Below the pieces are notes generated by a model. That model worked only from the letters and a program-made list of their open reading frames with translations, searched no databases and was not told where the DNA came from. Made by a program: the position numbers and the translations under genes. Shown in pieces: positions 38,708-48,833 of a DNA stretch of 64,000 nt; the first letter of the stretch is position 1; every line of letters begins with the position of its first letter. The DNA comes from Cyclospora cayetanensis. Taxonomy: Eukaryota; Apicomplexa; Conoidasida; Eucoccidiorida; Eimeriidae. The stretch lies in contig NW_020312079.1 in assembly GCF_002999335.1 (NCBI RefSeq), positions 1-64,000 on the forward strand, in the 5' to 3' direction.

Positions 38708-40566
38708 GGTAATGGCTGAAAGAAGCCACTGGGGTATTTGGGGAGGCCTGCCGCACTCGCTTCAACCCTAACCTTGAAACCTAAACCCTTAACCCTTGAC
38801 AGAAAAGGAATGAAGCAAAGACACTGCAGAGGGCTATAAACCCTAAAACCAAATTTTGTAAATGCTACAGAGAAGAAGAAAGCAATAGAAGGCTCAGGGG
38901 CGCCAGTTTACACTCCTCAGGGAGACGCCCTCTGCCTAGCCAGGGCAGCTCAGCCTGTCTGCTGTCTCACTGGGCCCTAAGCCCAAATCGCTAGCCTCTA
39001 CACCCAAACTCAAAAACAACCCACTCAAAAAAGCCCTCAACATGGAGTCTAAGGGCAGAGGGGAAGATACCGAGGATTAGGGGAAGCGAGGCCGGTGACC
39101 CCTGGGGTCACTTACTACGACCCTATGCTCTAAGCCCAAAACCTTCCGCGAGAACTCTAGAAACCAGACTCAAAAGAAATATTGCTTTCCATTCAGCGTG
39201 GAAGGGAGAGCCTAGTAAGCCCTAGACATGATTACTATCATGCTGTCCAGCATGTCCCCTGTGGCTATGCATACAGGCCCTTGGATACAGTCTTTGAAGA
39301 GTGCGCGGTGGGTAAGACCCAGACCTCTCCAACTGCCCATTGGATGGCTGTGTCTTTAGGATTCCCCTTTAGCGCACTCGACATACTAAACCGCCAGACG
39401 GAACGGCGGAGTGTGTAGATGTCCGCGCAGGCAGTGGGCAGTTCTGCACACTAAAATCAGGTTTCCCGCGACTATCTCTGCGCGCAGCCTGATTATTTCT
39501 CGTTTGGTTCTCCGAATGCGCGTACTTGTAGCTGTTTCCGCCTTCTCAGGATACATGACACAGGCGGAGCTGTGGGGCGCCCGCGCCAGCTCATGTTTGC
39601 CTCGTTGCAAAAGTGCTGCTCGTGCGACCCCACTCATCAACCTCTCCTGTGGTTTGCACCTCGAATCTGGTGTGCGTAGTTATCGCATCGGGGAAGCAGT
39701 ATCCATTTTCTTTCGATGTACTGCAACAAATGCTCTCGCTCTTTGTCGGGGGGTATGAGAGCAAGCCTGCAGGGAGGGAACCCTGGGCAGGGACGGTGGG
39801 CAGGCGGGGGGAACCAGCACGGCCACACACATAGATCTATCGGATACCAGATTTTAATTGTTCGAATAGGGCAGACAGCCTATCACCTTAGGGGTAGCCC
39901 CTTTCAAGAACACGAAAGCAGTGACCGTACTACCACCAGCTGCTGAGCACGAGAGGCGATGGACGGGATCTGATCAAATGATGTACGTTGCCTGCAGAGG
40001 ATCACAGGGCAAGAAAATACGACGTCCAGTGGACCCTTCCTTCTAGTGTGCATAAAAAAAGACGCCCTGCGCTCTCTAATCTGCTATTCCTTCATCTCCC
40101 AAGTCCTCCACAGAGGGGCTTTCATTAGCCAAAAGCTCGAGCCTCAAGCTTTATCGTTATATTCCTCTCGTATCTCCAACGTTGCGCTATCAGCTACAAC
40201 TTAGAATATCTGCTTACCCACTTGCTGCTGTGCCCTTCTGCCCTCCTTCCGCCCTCACCCCTCAGCTCATTCCTATGGTCCGTGCATCGAAGGTGCTTCG
40301 TATGCTACAACGCACACGTTGGCTGGCGTTCCTAAGGACCGCTGCGCTCGTACGCTGTAAGATCCGCCTACTTCTCGTGCTCTGCTAATGTGGTAAGCCT
40401 TCTCGCGTATGCGTTGCAAAGACGACGAACCCTCCAATGCAAAAGCAAAAACCAGCATGAACGAGGTTGGCTGCTGCAGCCCCTCCGTATACCTGTGGCT
40501 TCTGCTGGTGCTGCTCGCTTGTTGAAATGTAGGAAAACAGCTGCCCCAAGCAGATGATGCTGATGC
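38708..40566. other. Intergenic region with degenerate telomere-like repeats
   Basis: The region lies between the starts and stops of two minus-strand genes. It includes degenerate CCCTAAA-like repeats (38763-38800), further AAACCC fragments to about 39160, and ORFs of up to 115 codons without recognisable domains. The promoter of the secreted protein should lie at its left end. Confidence 0.5.
38763..38800. repeat. Degenerate telomere-like heptamers
   Basis: Four or five imperfect variants of CCCTAAA/ACCCTTA in a row (AACCCTAACC, AACCTAAACCC, TTAACCC). Apicomplexan telomeres use TTTAGGG-type units, so this resembles an eroded interstitial telomeric tract, but it is short and could be chance. 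Confidence 0.4.
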
Positions 40567-41292
40567 CTATGCCTCAAAGCTCTGATCAATGAGCTCTGCA
40601 AGGGTGCTTGCGTGGAGCGCAGCATCACTGCTGCCGCTTGCCTTTGCGCCTGCTGCTGTCTGTACTGCTCCTGGGAAGAGAACTGGCCCTGCTCCACCTG
40701 GACCTGCTGCTGCCGCTGCTGCTGCCGCTGCTGCTGCTGCAAGCGAATCCAGCCTGTCTACATCCACTGCCAAGTCTTCTGCTCCTGTCGGCGTGCAGCA
40801 AGCCGTTGTTTCGGATGCGGCTGCTGCTTCTACGGTGAGTGCTGCTCTTTGTGCGCCTGCCTCTGCTATATCTCCCGGAGGCTCCCGCTGCCTGCGCTGT
40901 TGGTGCTGCTGCCAGCGTCCTTCCTGTTGCTGCTGCTGCTGTACTTCTTCGGCAATTTCCGAGAAACCTAGCAGTTTCAGAGCCTCAAGCACATCGGTAG
41001 CTCCAACCGTTTGCCTCTTTCCCGCTGCTGCTGCCGCCGCTGCAGCATCTGCAAGATACACTAAGAAGAGAGAGGCACACCGTCCCAAGGCTGAAACAGC
41101 ACGCTTCTCGCCTCTGACAGCATATTGCTTGAGCTGCTCCTTCACGACACGCTGCACGTGCGCTGCGGGCAGTTGCAGCAACGCGCTGCTGCTGCTGCTG
41201 TTGCCGTCGCCTTGTACTGCGCTCGTTCCATCCAGAGGTGTATGCGCTGCAGCCGCAACAGGAGGCACTGTGTCATCCACGTCTACGTCCAT
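40567..41292 (-). CDS. POLE3: Histone-fold protein, DNA polymerase epsilon subunit 3 / CHRAC17 (POLE3/Dpb4) family
   Basis: A single-exon frame of 241 residues with a histone fold at about residues 38-115. Its core follows human POLE3: LPAAHVQRVVKE for the first helix, EKRAVSALGRCASLFLVYLAD for the long helix, and GKRQTVGATDVLEALKLLGF for the last part. POLE3 pairs with POLE4 in DNA polymerase epsilon and in the chromatin-remodelling complex CHRAC. After the fold come a Gln-rich stretch and Ala runs, then a complex C-terminal ending TLAELIDQSFEA. The acidic tail typical of human POLE3 is missing. The start is the ATG opening MDVDVDDTVPP; a longer frame would need a GTG codon. TAF and NF-Y subunits also have histone folds, but the sequence is closest to POLE3. 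Confidence 0.82.
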   Translation of the reverse strand: MDVDVDDTVPPVAAAAHTPLDGTSAVQGDGNSSSSSALLQLPAAHVQRVVKEQLKQYAVRGEKRAVSALGRCASLFLVYLADAAAAAAAAGKRQTVGATDVLEALKLLGFSEIAEEVQQQQQQEGRWQQHQQRRQREPPGDIAEAGAQRAALTVEAAAASETTACCTPTGAEDLAVDVDRLDSLAAAAAAAAAAAAGPGGAGPVLFPGAVQTAAGAKASGSSDAALHASTLAELIDQSFEA

Positions 41293-42038
41293 GTCTGCGG
41301 CTAGCGGTGCTGTGCGGTGGCTGCTGCTGCTGTTGTAGCGGCTTGGAGCAGAAGAGGGAAAGGGAGGCACTTCTTATGGCTAGTGGTATTGAAACCCCAT
41401 CCGTGTTGAATCAATCGATGGCAATGCGAGTGGTGCTGCTGCTGTTTCTGGCGTTGGGGACTGGCCAGATATCAGGTGATGGTGGTGGTTGTTGTTGTGG
41501 TGGTGCTGGCGCTTCCTCGGATGCAGCTCTTCCCGCGGCTGTTGGTGGTGCTGTCGCTGTACTTGATAGGCCTGTGCATATATCCGCTGAAGACTTGCTG
41601 TGATATGCTGGGGGCCCTCGGGTGTACGTCCAGGTGAGAGGTCGGCCCGCGAGATGGTTGGTGTGTTTACGCAGCCGGAGGGGGTGGGCGGGAGGGCCGC
41701 GCGAAAGGGGCTTTGCACGTAAAGTGCCTTGTCAGCTGCGTTTTCAAGACAGTGCAACCACAAAGATGATTCGCACAGAAATCCTTTGCTTTATTTTAAT
41801 GATCAAAAGATTGGGGAGCAGGTGTCTCGAAGGGCTCCTGGCGTGTTGAGTGTGGGAGGGAGGCGCTGCCACCAACGGCTGCGCCACTCACGGTCTGGGT
41901 GGCTAGGGGGGGCCCCCGTGCGCAAGTCTGCAGGAGTGCAGAATGCGGACTTAAACGTTGCCTCTGAGCTTCTCTTCTATTTGCATTGCTAAGGCGTGTC
42001 GAAAGAGAGGGCAAGAGGGTTACCAGACACGCAAGAGG
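41293..42038. other. Divergent intergenic region
   Basis: The POLE3-like gene (-) and ALG11 (+) diverge from this 746-base gap, which should hold both promoters. It contains GTGGTG runs near 41480 and one GGGGCCC motif near 41612. No gene is supported. Confidence 0.55.
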
Positions 42039-44798
42039 ATGGAGTGGGGGCTTAGGCCCTTGAAGCGAGGACTCCTTCTGCTCTGCTTCTGCGGCGGCTT
42101 ACTTTCTTCGTCTTGCTACTTGACCCTTCCCTGGGCGCTGCTGCTGCTGCTCCTGCCGCCGCTTCTGATTGCGCTGCTTCTCCCTTTTCCCAGTGATGCG
42201 ATAGCCTTCCTACACCCAGCAGCAGCCGCGGGGGGGGGAGGCGAGAGAGTCCTCTGGGCGCTTGTGGCTCACCTGCTGCGGCAGCAGCAGACGCAGCAGC
42301 AAACAGCAGCTGCAGATGCCTCCCGCGGCACACGCCAGCAGGACCGTCGCGCAAGTCGCATGCAAGGTCTGTGCAGTGCCAATGTGAGCGCTGCAGCCGA
42401 GGGCCCCGCCGTTGTGGTGTACGTACAGAGCGACTGTCCGTGGTTGGCGGGGGCCCCTCCTGCATTCCTGCCGCCTGTGGGGGCCCCGCTCCTGCTGCAT
42501 CTGCTGCTGCAGCTGCTGTGGCCGGGGGGCCCCCAGGGAAGGTGGGGCCCCATGATTCAGCAGCGGATGCTGCTGCACCGCTGTTTCCCGGTGTACAAGG
42601 GGGGCCCCTGCAGCAGGAGCGTCGCCGCCTCTTTCGGGATCGATCTGGACGGGCTGCTCCCGGAGGCGAACACCAGCAACAGCAGTCCTCTGCTGCTAGT
42701 GCCACTAGCTCTCAGTCGTCTTTCCAAGCCGACTTCTTGCCGTTGGGGTCTTGCCTTGCTCCTCCAAGCTCTGGGAGGCGTAGCTGTCTCTACAGAGGCG
42801 CTCGCGCGGTTGCTGCCAGCTCGCGTAGTGGACACTGCGGGCATCCCTGGAATGCATCTGCTGCTGCTGCTGCTGCAGCCGCTGCAGCGGCTGCAGCAAC
42901 ACCTGCGGCGGGGTGTATGCGGAGCGCTGCACGAGGACACTTCGGCTCCTTCGGACCGACCGCACATGCAGCAGCAGCACGACGTCGTCGAGGGGATAAC
43001 GGCGCTCTCGGTGTACATCCACTATCCGTTCGTGCAGTCTCCCGCTGCTGTTTCTGCAGCCGCTGCGGGTGCGGAGTCAAAGTTGGAGTGGCTAGCCCCA
43101 CAGGCGGGGGAGACGCAACGTTCGCAGCGAGCCATTCGACTGAATGGCGTCTCTCAGTTGCGCTATGTGTATCGGTGGGTATTGTGGAAGGTCTATGGCT
43201 GCCTGGTCAAGGCACTGGCGCAGCAGCAGCAGCAGCACTTTCGCCTCAATTCTCTGTGTTGCAACAGCAAATGGACTCAGGAGAGGCTGAGAGACGCCAT
43301 CGCCGATGAGCACGTAGCCGCAGATGCGGATCCCTACTCAACTAACAGCACCTGCACCAGCCCTTCGCGGCTTTTCCCCGTATGCTACCCCCCGTGTTTG
43401 TCAACTAGCCAACCGCAGCAGGCAGCGCAAGACTCTCAGGATGACTGGACGCTGCTGCCAGAGGCCTCACCAGCCCTCCCCTACTACCACCAGCAGCAGG
43501 AGCGACAACAACCGAGGAAGCGCAGGATCGTCTCTTTAGGTCAGTTCCGTGCAGAAAAGAGGCACGAGGACCAACTCAATATCTTCAAGTGCATGTGCAC
43601 GGCCTTCCCACTCCTCGTTCAGCGAGACGCCCATTTGGTGATTTGTGGATCCGTGAAGGGGCAGGATCACCTCCGCCTTTTGGAGCGTTGCGTGGCGTTA
43701 GTGCGTAACAGTTCCTCAGAAAACACCCCCGACGGCGCGGCAGGCATCGAAGATGCATCGCAATCGGCAGCATCAGCAACAGCAGCAATCCTACGAGGAG
43801 ACACGGTGCTATGGCCTGGACGCAAAGGCGCAGCTTTCTTGGCTCTTCCTTGCGCGGCAGCGGCAACGCCAGTCGCAGCCGCATCTGTAGAAGAACGCAT
43901 CTCAAGTGTGCTGTGTGAAGGAAGCCCTCCAGATGATTGGAGCTGCAGGGTCTTCTTCCTAATTAATCCTGCCAGCGCATTGGTGCAACAAATCCTCTGG
44001 ACGTCGCAGGTTCGTGATCGGGTGTATCTATGCATGTGCCTTTATTCGTAGGGCCCTCTTCTGCATTTGAGAACAGACGCTTTCTCTTTTCCACCGTCTC
44101 ACGGTGCCCACAAAACGCGGCTGTTAGCCTCAAAGGGCCTATTGCCGCCTTCCCCTTTAGCAGCCTTTTTTTGTCTACCTCGGAAGACATGCATGATGCG
44201 TGGGCAGGGAAGGGCTGCACGGAATGTGCGTAGCGGGCATCAAGGCTAGTGGCATGTCGCAGGTTGTTGTTGTCTGCCGATTCTGCCGCTGCTTCTGCTT
44301 CAGGTCGGCCTCCACTGCATGCGAGAGGAGCACTTTGGCATCGCCGTGGTGGAGCAGCTCGCAGCCGGCTGCTGTTGCGTTGCGCATTGCAGCGGGGGCC
44401 CTGCCTCGGATATCCTTGTAGCTCGCAGTGGTGGTGGGGTTGCTGCAGCGCAGCAGCAGCAGCAAGAGCCAGAGCAGCAGGAGCAGGACCCCTTACAGCT
44501 ACAACTGGAAGAAGCAAGGCGACTGGCGCTGCAGTGCGAGGGAGAATTTGGATTTCTGTGTAAAGACACGAAAGCCTTCGCTGCGTGCTGCTGCCTCGCC
44601 CTGCTGCTGCCTTGCCCGGCAGAAAAAGCCGAAAGCCTTTCTCCTTCAGCAGCACGAGGAGCAGGCTGTGCGGCGGAGGTGGTACTGCCTGTTCTCAGAA
44701 GAGCTGCACAGTCTCTCGCGCGCTTTCACACAGATTATTATGCAGCTGCGGCAATTGCACAGGCGTTGCAGCTTCGCCTGCGGAGCCCGCCCTCTTAG
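42039..44798 (+). CDS. ALG11: GDP-Man:Man3GlcNAc2-PP-dolichol alpha-1,2-mannosyltransferase (ALG11)
   Basis: ALG11 adds the fourth and fifth mannose to the dolichol-linked N-glycan precursor on the cytosolic face of the ER. Two exons, 42039-44009 and 44304-44798, join in phase and give 821 residues, far longer than human ALG11 (492). Conserved elements in order: a hydrophobic N-terminal anchor, GGGGERVLWALVAHLL (the donor-side glycine loop), VYIHYPF, NSKWT, PVCYPPC, VSLGQFRAEKRHEDQL, VGLHCMREEHFGIAVVEQLAAG (two Glu of the GT4 EX7E motif, spanning the second exon), and HCSGGPASDI. The extra length comes from Ala, Gln and Ser runs inserted between these blocks (for example at about 43700-43930 and 44440-44500). 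A Man5 precursor without later ER mannosylation is known in Toxoplasma, so the enzyme would be expected here. Confidence 0.93.
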
Positions 44799-45867
44799 GG
44801 CAACTGCCACTGGACGCACAGCAACAGCCACAGTGCCAGTTTTTGCCACACTAGCAGCCGCCACTGCGGTGAAATGTGAAGCTAGCTCACCAACTGCTGC
44901 CTGCTGCTGCGCTTTTTTTCTCCTTCTGAAGCGTCTGCTTGCTTCTTTTGACGTTTTTATAGAAAACCTATTTTATTGAGTGGAGCCCGTTGCGCGACAG
45001 CTTCACGCCTAGGCGCAATACAACATGCGTGGGCTGCTACGTCCGTTGCCTGTAATCTTTTTGCAGCGGCGGTCGCAGCGCGTGCCGCGTTTCGTCAGTG
45101 CATACAGACACGAACACAGAAGGGTTACCCCGAGCAGCACTGTGCATGTCACGAACAGAAAAACAAGCGAGCGACACTCGGCGCCGCTGCAGCCACCCCC
45201 AGTGCTTCTCGTCGTCCCCCTTGTTGTACCCAGGAGACACCTGCGTGGAATGGCTGCCTGCTGAAAACCTTTTCAAAGCGCGCTCCGCGCGCGTGCAAGC
45301 AGCGCCAGTGCCCTCGCTATGCACTGCAAAAGCGTGTCTACAACCACGGGCCCGCATTAGTGAGGGGAGCGCCGCCGTGGGTGCACGCGAATAGATAGAA
45401 AGGCAGCAAGAAGCTCGTCGAGACACCAAACGAGGCACGCTACGACAAGGGTGGCCTTTCAGTATAAGCGAGGGCTAACCCCGGGCAGAAAGCCTGCCTG
45501 CTGAGGGAGGTCATGACTGCTCTGTTGGAGCAGCGGCGCTTGCCGTAAGCTGCGCGCTTCTCTGCTGCCAAGGCTAGGGATAAGGGGTTTACGGGGAGGC
45601 ACAAGCAGCGGCGCAAATGTGACCCCAGTGTCGAAGGCTGCAACACAGCATGGCCAGCACAAGTGCAGCACTTCCAGCATAGCCCTCTGGATTCAGCGCA
45701 GTCGGGATCGAGAACCCTCACGCGCGAACGACAGGCGAGCCGCCAAAGGGCACCGCAAAAAAGGCAATCAGGCGAGCAGAGGCAGACGCTGCAGAGGGGG
45801 ACAGCCAGAAGAGTGCAACACGCTGAATTTGTAGCAATCGCTTTCGGTGGACCGAAAGGAATCTCAC
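44799..45867. other. Convergent region, possible extra exon of the minus-strand gene
   Basis: This stretch holds the ALG11 3' region and perhaps the last exon(s) of the zinc-ribbon gene. Minus-strand frames at about 45440-45720 contain a Cys-rich piece (CWKCCTCAGHA), but I could not tie it in by phase. Otherwise nothing is supported. Confidence 0.4.
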
Positions 45868-47732
45868 CCTCAGGCTCACACCGCAATGCTTGCAGGTAAC
45901 TCGAGAAAGTTGCGACAGGAGGGTGCAGCAGTCTGCATGGCGCACAAGCTCCTCCCGCCTGTCGTGCCTCCTCTCCTGCTGCGGCATCGTTTGGCGTTGT
46001 TGCTGCTGCTCCTCCTCCTCTTTCGGCTGCAGATGCGCCTGGACCTCTTGGCTGGGTATGAAGGAAGCCTCCGCAGGAAGCGTCCGAGGCGTCGACGCTG
46101 CAGCAGATTGCAAGCACGCAGCCTCGAAGGCGCCCTGTGCCTCTGCAGCTGATGCCAGAAAGCCGCTGCTACTGCTGTCGCTGGTCGAGAGTGCAACGGC
46201 TGACGCTTGATCCATCAGCGCTGTCGAGTCTTCTGGAGCTGCTTCTGCTGCAGCAGCCCTCACGACCCCTGCCGACGCCGCAGCGTCTGCGTGGAGGGGC
46301 TTAAAACTGCTGCTAGTGCTTGCAAGACTCCTCTCTCTTCGCACTCCCGCGCAACTGCTGCGACTTCCGAGTTGCTGCTGCTGCTGAGGCAGCGTGCTGC
46401 CACCACAGTTGCAGCAGAGCGCCTGCTGAGCCGTGTTGATGCTCACTGCCATCTCCTTGCTGCGCACGCCTCTCATGGCCAGCGAAAGCGATACTTCGTG
46501 ACTGAAGAAACGCATGCATTCCATGCAGAGCTGCTGCATACGGTGGAGACGCCATGATTGCACAAGGGTGAGACGAACAGCTCTGGGAAGAACCTGTGCC
46601 AGCGATGCAACGGCAGTCGCAACAGCAAACAAAAAGCGCGGGCAAGATCCCCGCCGCACGCCACGCCACGCCACGCCACGCCACGCCACGCCATCACACA
46701 CTGCTCGCTTTTCAGCCAGTCTACTTCTCAAGTGGTGACATTTTCAAAGTACCTAGTGCGGAGATTGGAAAGCTCCTTGTGATGCGCCTCTTCCTGCATC
46801 TTGATCTGCTGCTCCAAAAGGGCAAGGCGCTCGAACAGCCACACGGAGACAGAAGATCCGCCACGCTGCCTCTGCAGCTCCCCAGAGCCCACCCCTGCAT
46901 GCGCTGCCTCTGTCTTTTTTTTTGGTCGAGAGTCTCCTGCCGCTGCGGCTTCTTCTGCCGCTTCTACTGCTCCTGATCCAAAGGAGGCGCACCGTGAGGC
47001 AGCTGGATCCACCACGGAGGGACCCAAAACACTCAAACGCGAAGGTGGCAGCTGAACTTGCGCCTCGTGATGAGGATGAGGCTGCAAATCCGCAGTATTA
47101 GACGCATCTGAAAACGTCAGCGTCGTACCGGGGATTACTGCTGCTGCAGCTGCTGGCGAGGGGACCTCTGTTGGGGCAGCTGTATCTTCAGCAGCAGCAG
47201 CTTCTGCTGCATCATTCAGCAGACGCAGGAGGCGGTCTGCTGCAGCTTGCAAAGGATTTAGGGTAGCAGTTCGCGCAGAAGCGGCCGCCGCAGCAGGCGG
47301 AGAATACACATCCTCCATGCTGGGAAAAGGAACCCTAGGGGAAGGGTCCACGGCGTCTGCTGTAGCTGCTATAGCTCTAGCACTTGCATCTGCTATAGCT
47401 CTAGCACTTGCATCTGCTGTAGATCTAGCACTTGCATCTGCTGTAGCTCTAGCACTTGCATCTGCTGTAGATCTAGCACTTGCATCTGCTGTAGCTCTAG
47501 CACTTGCATCTGCTGTAGATCTAGCACTTGCAACTGCTATGGCTCCAGCACTTGCATCCGCTGTAGCTGCTGCAGATAGGGGCCCCTCTGCAGCGCCTGC
47601 TGCTGCACCACCAGATGGAGTTGTTGCTGCAAATACCTCTGGTTCCGGTGCTGAGTGTGACACTGAAGTGCCCGTTTCTGACAGGCTGAAGCCCAGCAGG
47701 AGCCGATGCGTCACCTCTGTGGAGTTTCTCAT
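45868..47732 (-). CDS. Candidate Rpr2/RPP21-like zinc-ribbon protein with long low-complexity insertions
   Basis: Exon 1 starts at ATG 47732 and encodes about 330 residues: a 24-bp minisatellite giving an octapeptide repeat, Ala-rich blocks, and a coiled coil (ALLEQQIKMQEEAHHKEL) ending in RYFEN. Exon 2, 46593-45868, begins VLPRAVRLTLVQ and continues LHRMQQLCMECMRFFSHEVS, a helical region, ALCCNCGG, then a long Gln/Ser/Ala insertion, and VTCKHCGVSL before a good GTGAGA donor. The helical lead followed by two Cys-x-x-Cys pairs resembles the RNase P/MRP subunit Rpr2/Snm1/RPP21, with the two pairs pushed apart by about 170 residues. The exon 1 donor (GTCACC, about 46745) is weak, so the two exons could belong to different genes. 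The 3' end is unresolved. Confidence 0.45.
46661..46693. repeat. CCACG pentanucleotide array
   Basis: Six exact tandem copies of CCACG (46661-46690) plus a partial copy. It lies between the two exons of the minus-strand zinc-ribbon candidate and is presumably intronic. It is the only pentanucleotide array seen in the window. Confidence 0.95.
47368..47559. repeat. 24-bp coding minisatellite, eight units
   Basis: Eight tandem 24-base units of the form GCTGTAG(C/A)TCTAGCACTTGC followed by ATCT, without indels. Variants with GCTCT and GATCT alternate through the centre, giving a 48-base higher-order period. On the minus strand the units encode the octapeptide (A/S)TADASAR inside exon 1 of the zinc-ribbon candidate. 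Confidence 0.95.
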
Positions 47733-48833
47733 TGCAGCTCTAAGGCCCTAAGATGCCGCCGCTGCTGCTGCGCTCGTTGCCGCTCTTATTGCCGCTCTTG
47801 TTGCTGCTGCGTGGTTTCCTCATGGAGTACTAGTCTTTTGGAGCATCAGCAGCAGGTGTTGGCGGTGTTGCAATCCCCTGCGGCTGAGGTCTTCCTCTGA
47901 CACCCCCGAAGGCCATACACGGTGCGCGCAAGGCGTGCATATTAATGCCGTGTGCCGCTACCCTCTTCCACTCTCAAAAAGAAAGTGCAGATAAATAACT
48001 CGAAGGGAGTCACGAAAACACGGGATGGTGGCCCCAAAGTCACGAGACACTGAATGCTCACTGGCAGCAGCTGTTGGCGGCGCTACCATGGTAGTGGCGT
48101 GCTCTTGATCGTCAGCCCTCTTCTGCCCTCCTAAAAGGGATGGTCGGCAGTATCGAGAGGATCAGAATCCAGCAAGACCACGATGGGATGTTCTTGCCTC
48201 ATGGTAAAAGGCAAAAACCTTGCACCCTGCAACCCCAGCAGCAGCAACGACGGCGGCGGCTGCAGCAATGGTTTATCCACCGCCGAAGGCTCTTTGATCG
48301 GGGGCCCCTGCTATTGTCATTTTCCTCCTTCCGTTGCTAGCTGTGATATCTCTTTCCCATCGCTGTCTTTTCGTCGAGGGGACGATTTAAAAGTCCTTTA
48401 GGGCCCTTGTACCTCTCCCTCTTTCCCACAAGAGCTGCTCTTGCTGCCTTCACCGGTTCCACAACCTGCGTCTCGGCGGCTGTTTAATCTCACTACCCAC
48501 TAGCCGTCCCCTTAGCAAGTACACTTCGATTAAGTGGCAAATTATTCTCTCTCGGGGAGTGGCCGGTAGCAGCCTGAGTGGGCTGCTATGCTGTAGCGAG
48601 CGCAGCAGCCGCAGCGGCAGCTCGAGCTGCGGCACCTGCTGCACAGCAGTTTCCCAAGACTGCGCCAACGCTCTATGCATGTTAGCGGGAGGCGCATACA
48701 CATAGCCTTTACGAAGGCGGTGTGGGAGCACTAGCAGCTACCTTTGTTTAGATGCACTGCTGCTGCTGGTTCCCTTGTTGAACTATAGCAAGCCAGCAAC
48801 AGGGATCTCGCTGAGCGTTCAATTGAAGACAGC
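47733..48833. other. Divergent intergenic region
   Basis: This stretch lies between two diverging genes. A minus-strand frame at 48450-48731 (about 93 codons, Leu/Arg-rich) has complex-looking sequence but opens with GTG, has no recognised domain and no linked exons. One GGGGCCCC motif lies at 48301. Confidence 0.45.

Noticed and set aside
39840..39880. Possible tRNA B-box-like GTTCGAAT
   Set aside because: No matching A box and no cloverleaf could be drawn around it; other such hits in the window failed in the same way.
42052..43309. Frames of 150-310 codons overlapping ALG11
   Set aside because: They cross the conserved glycosyltransferase blocks in other frames or on the opposite strand.
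45718..46731. Single 337-codon minus-strand ORF
   Set aside because: It reads through the CCACG array and the exon 2 acceptor and donor; I kept only the segment 46593-45868.
48450..48731. 93-codon minus-strand frame before the TVP38-type gene
   Set aside because: No ATG at its start, no domain and no linked exon; it may lie in a promoter or UTR.
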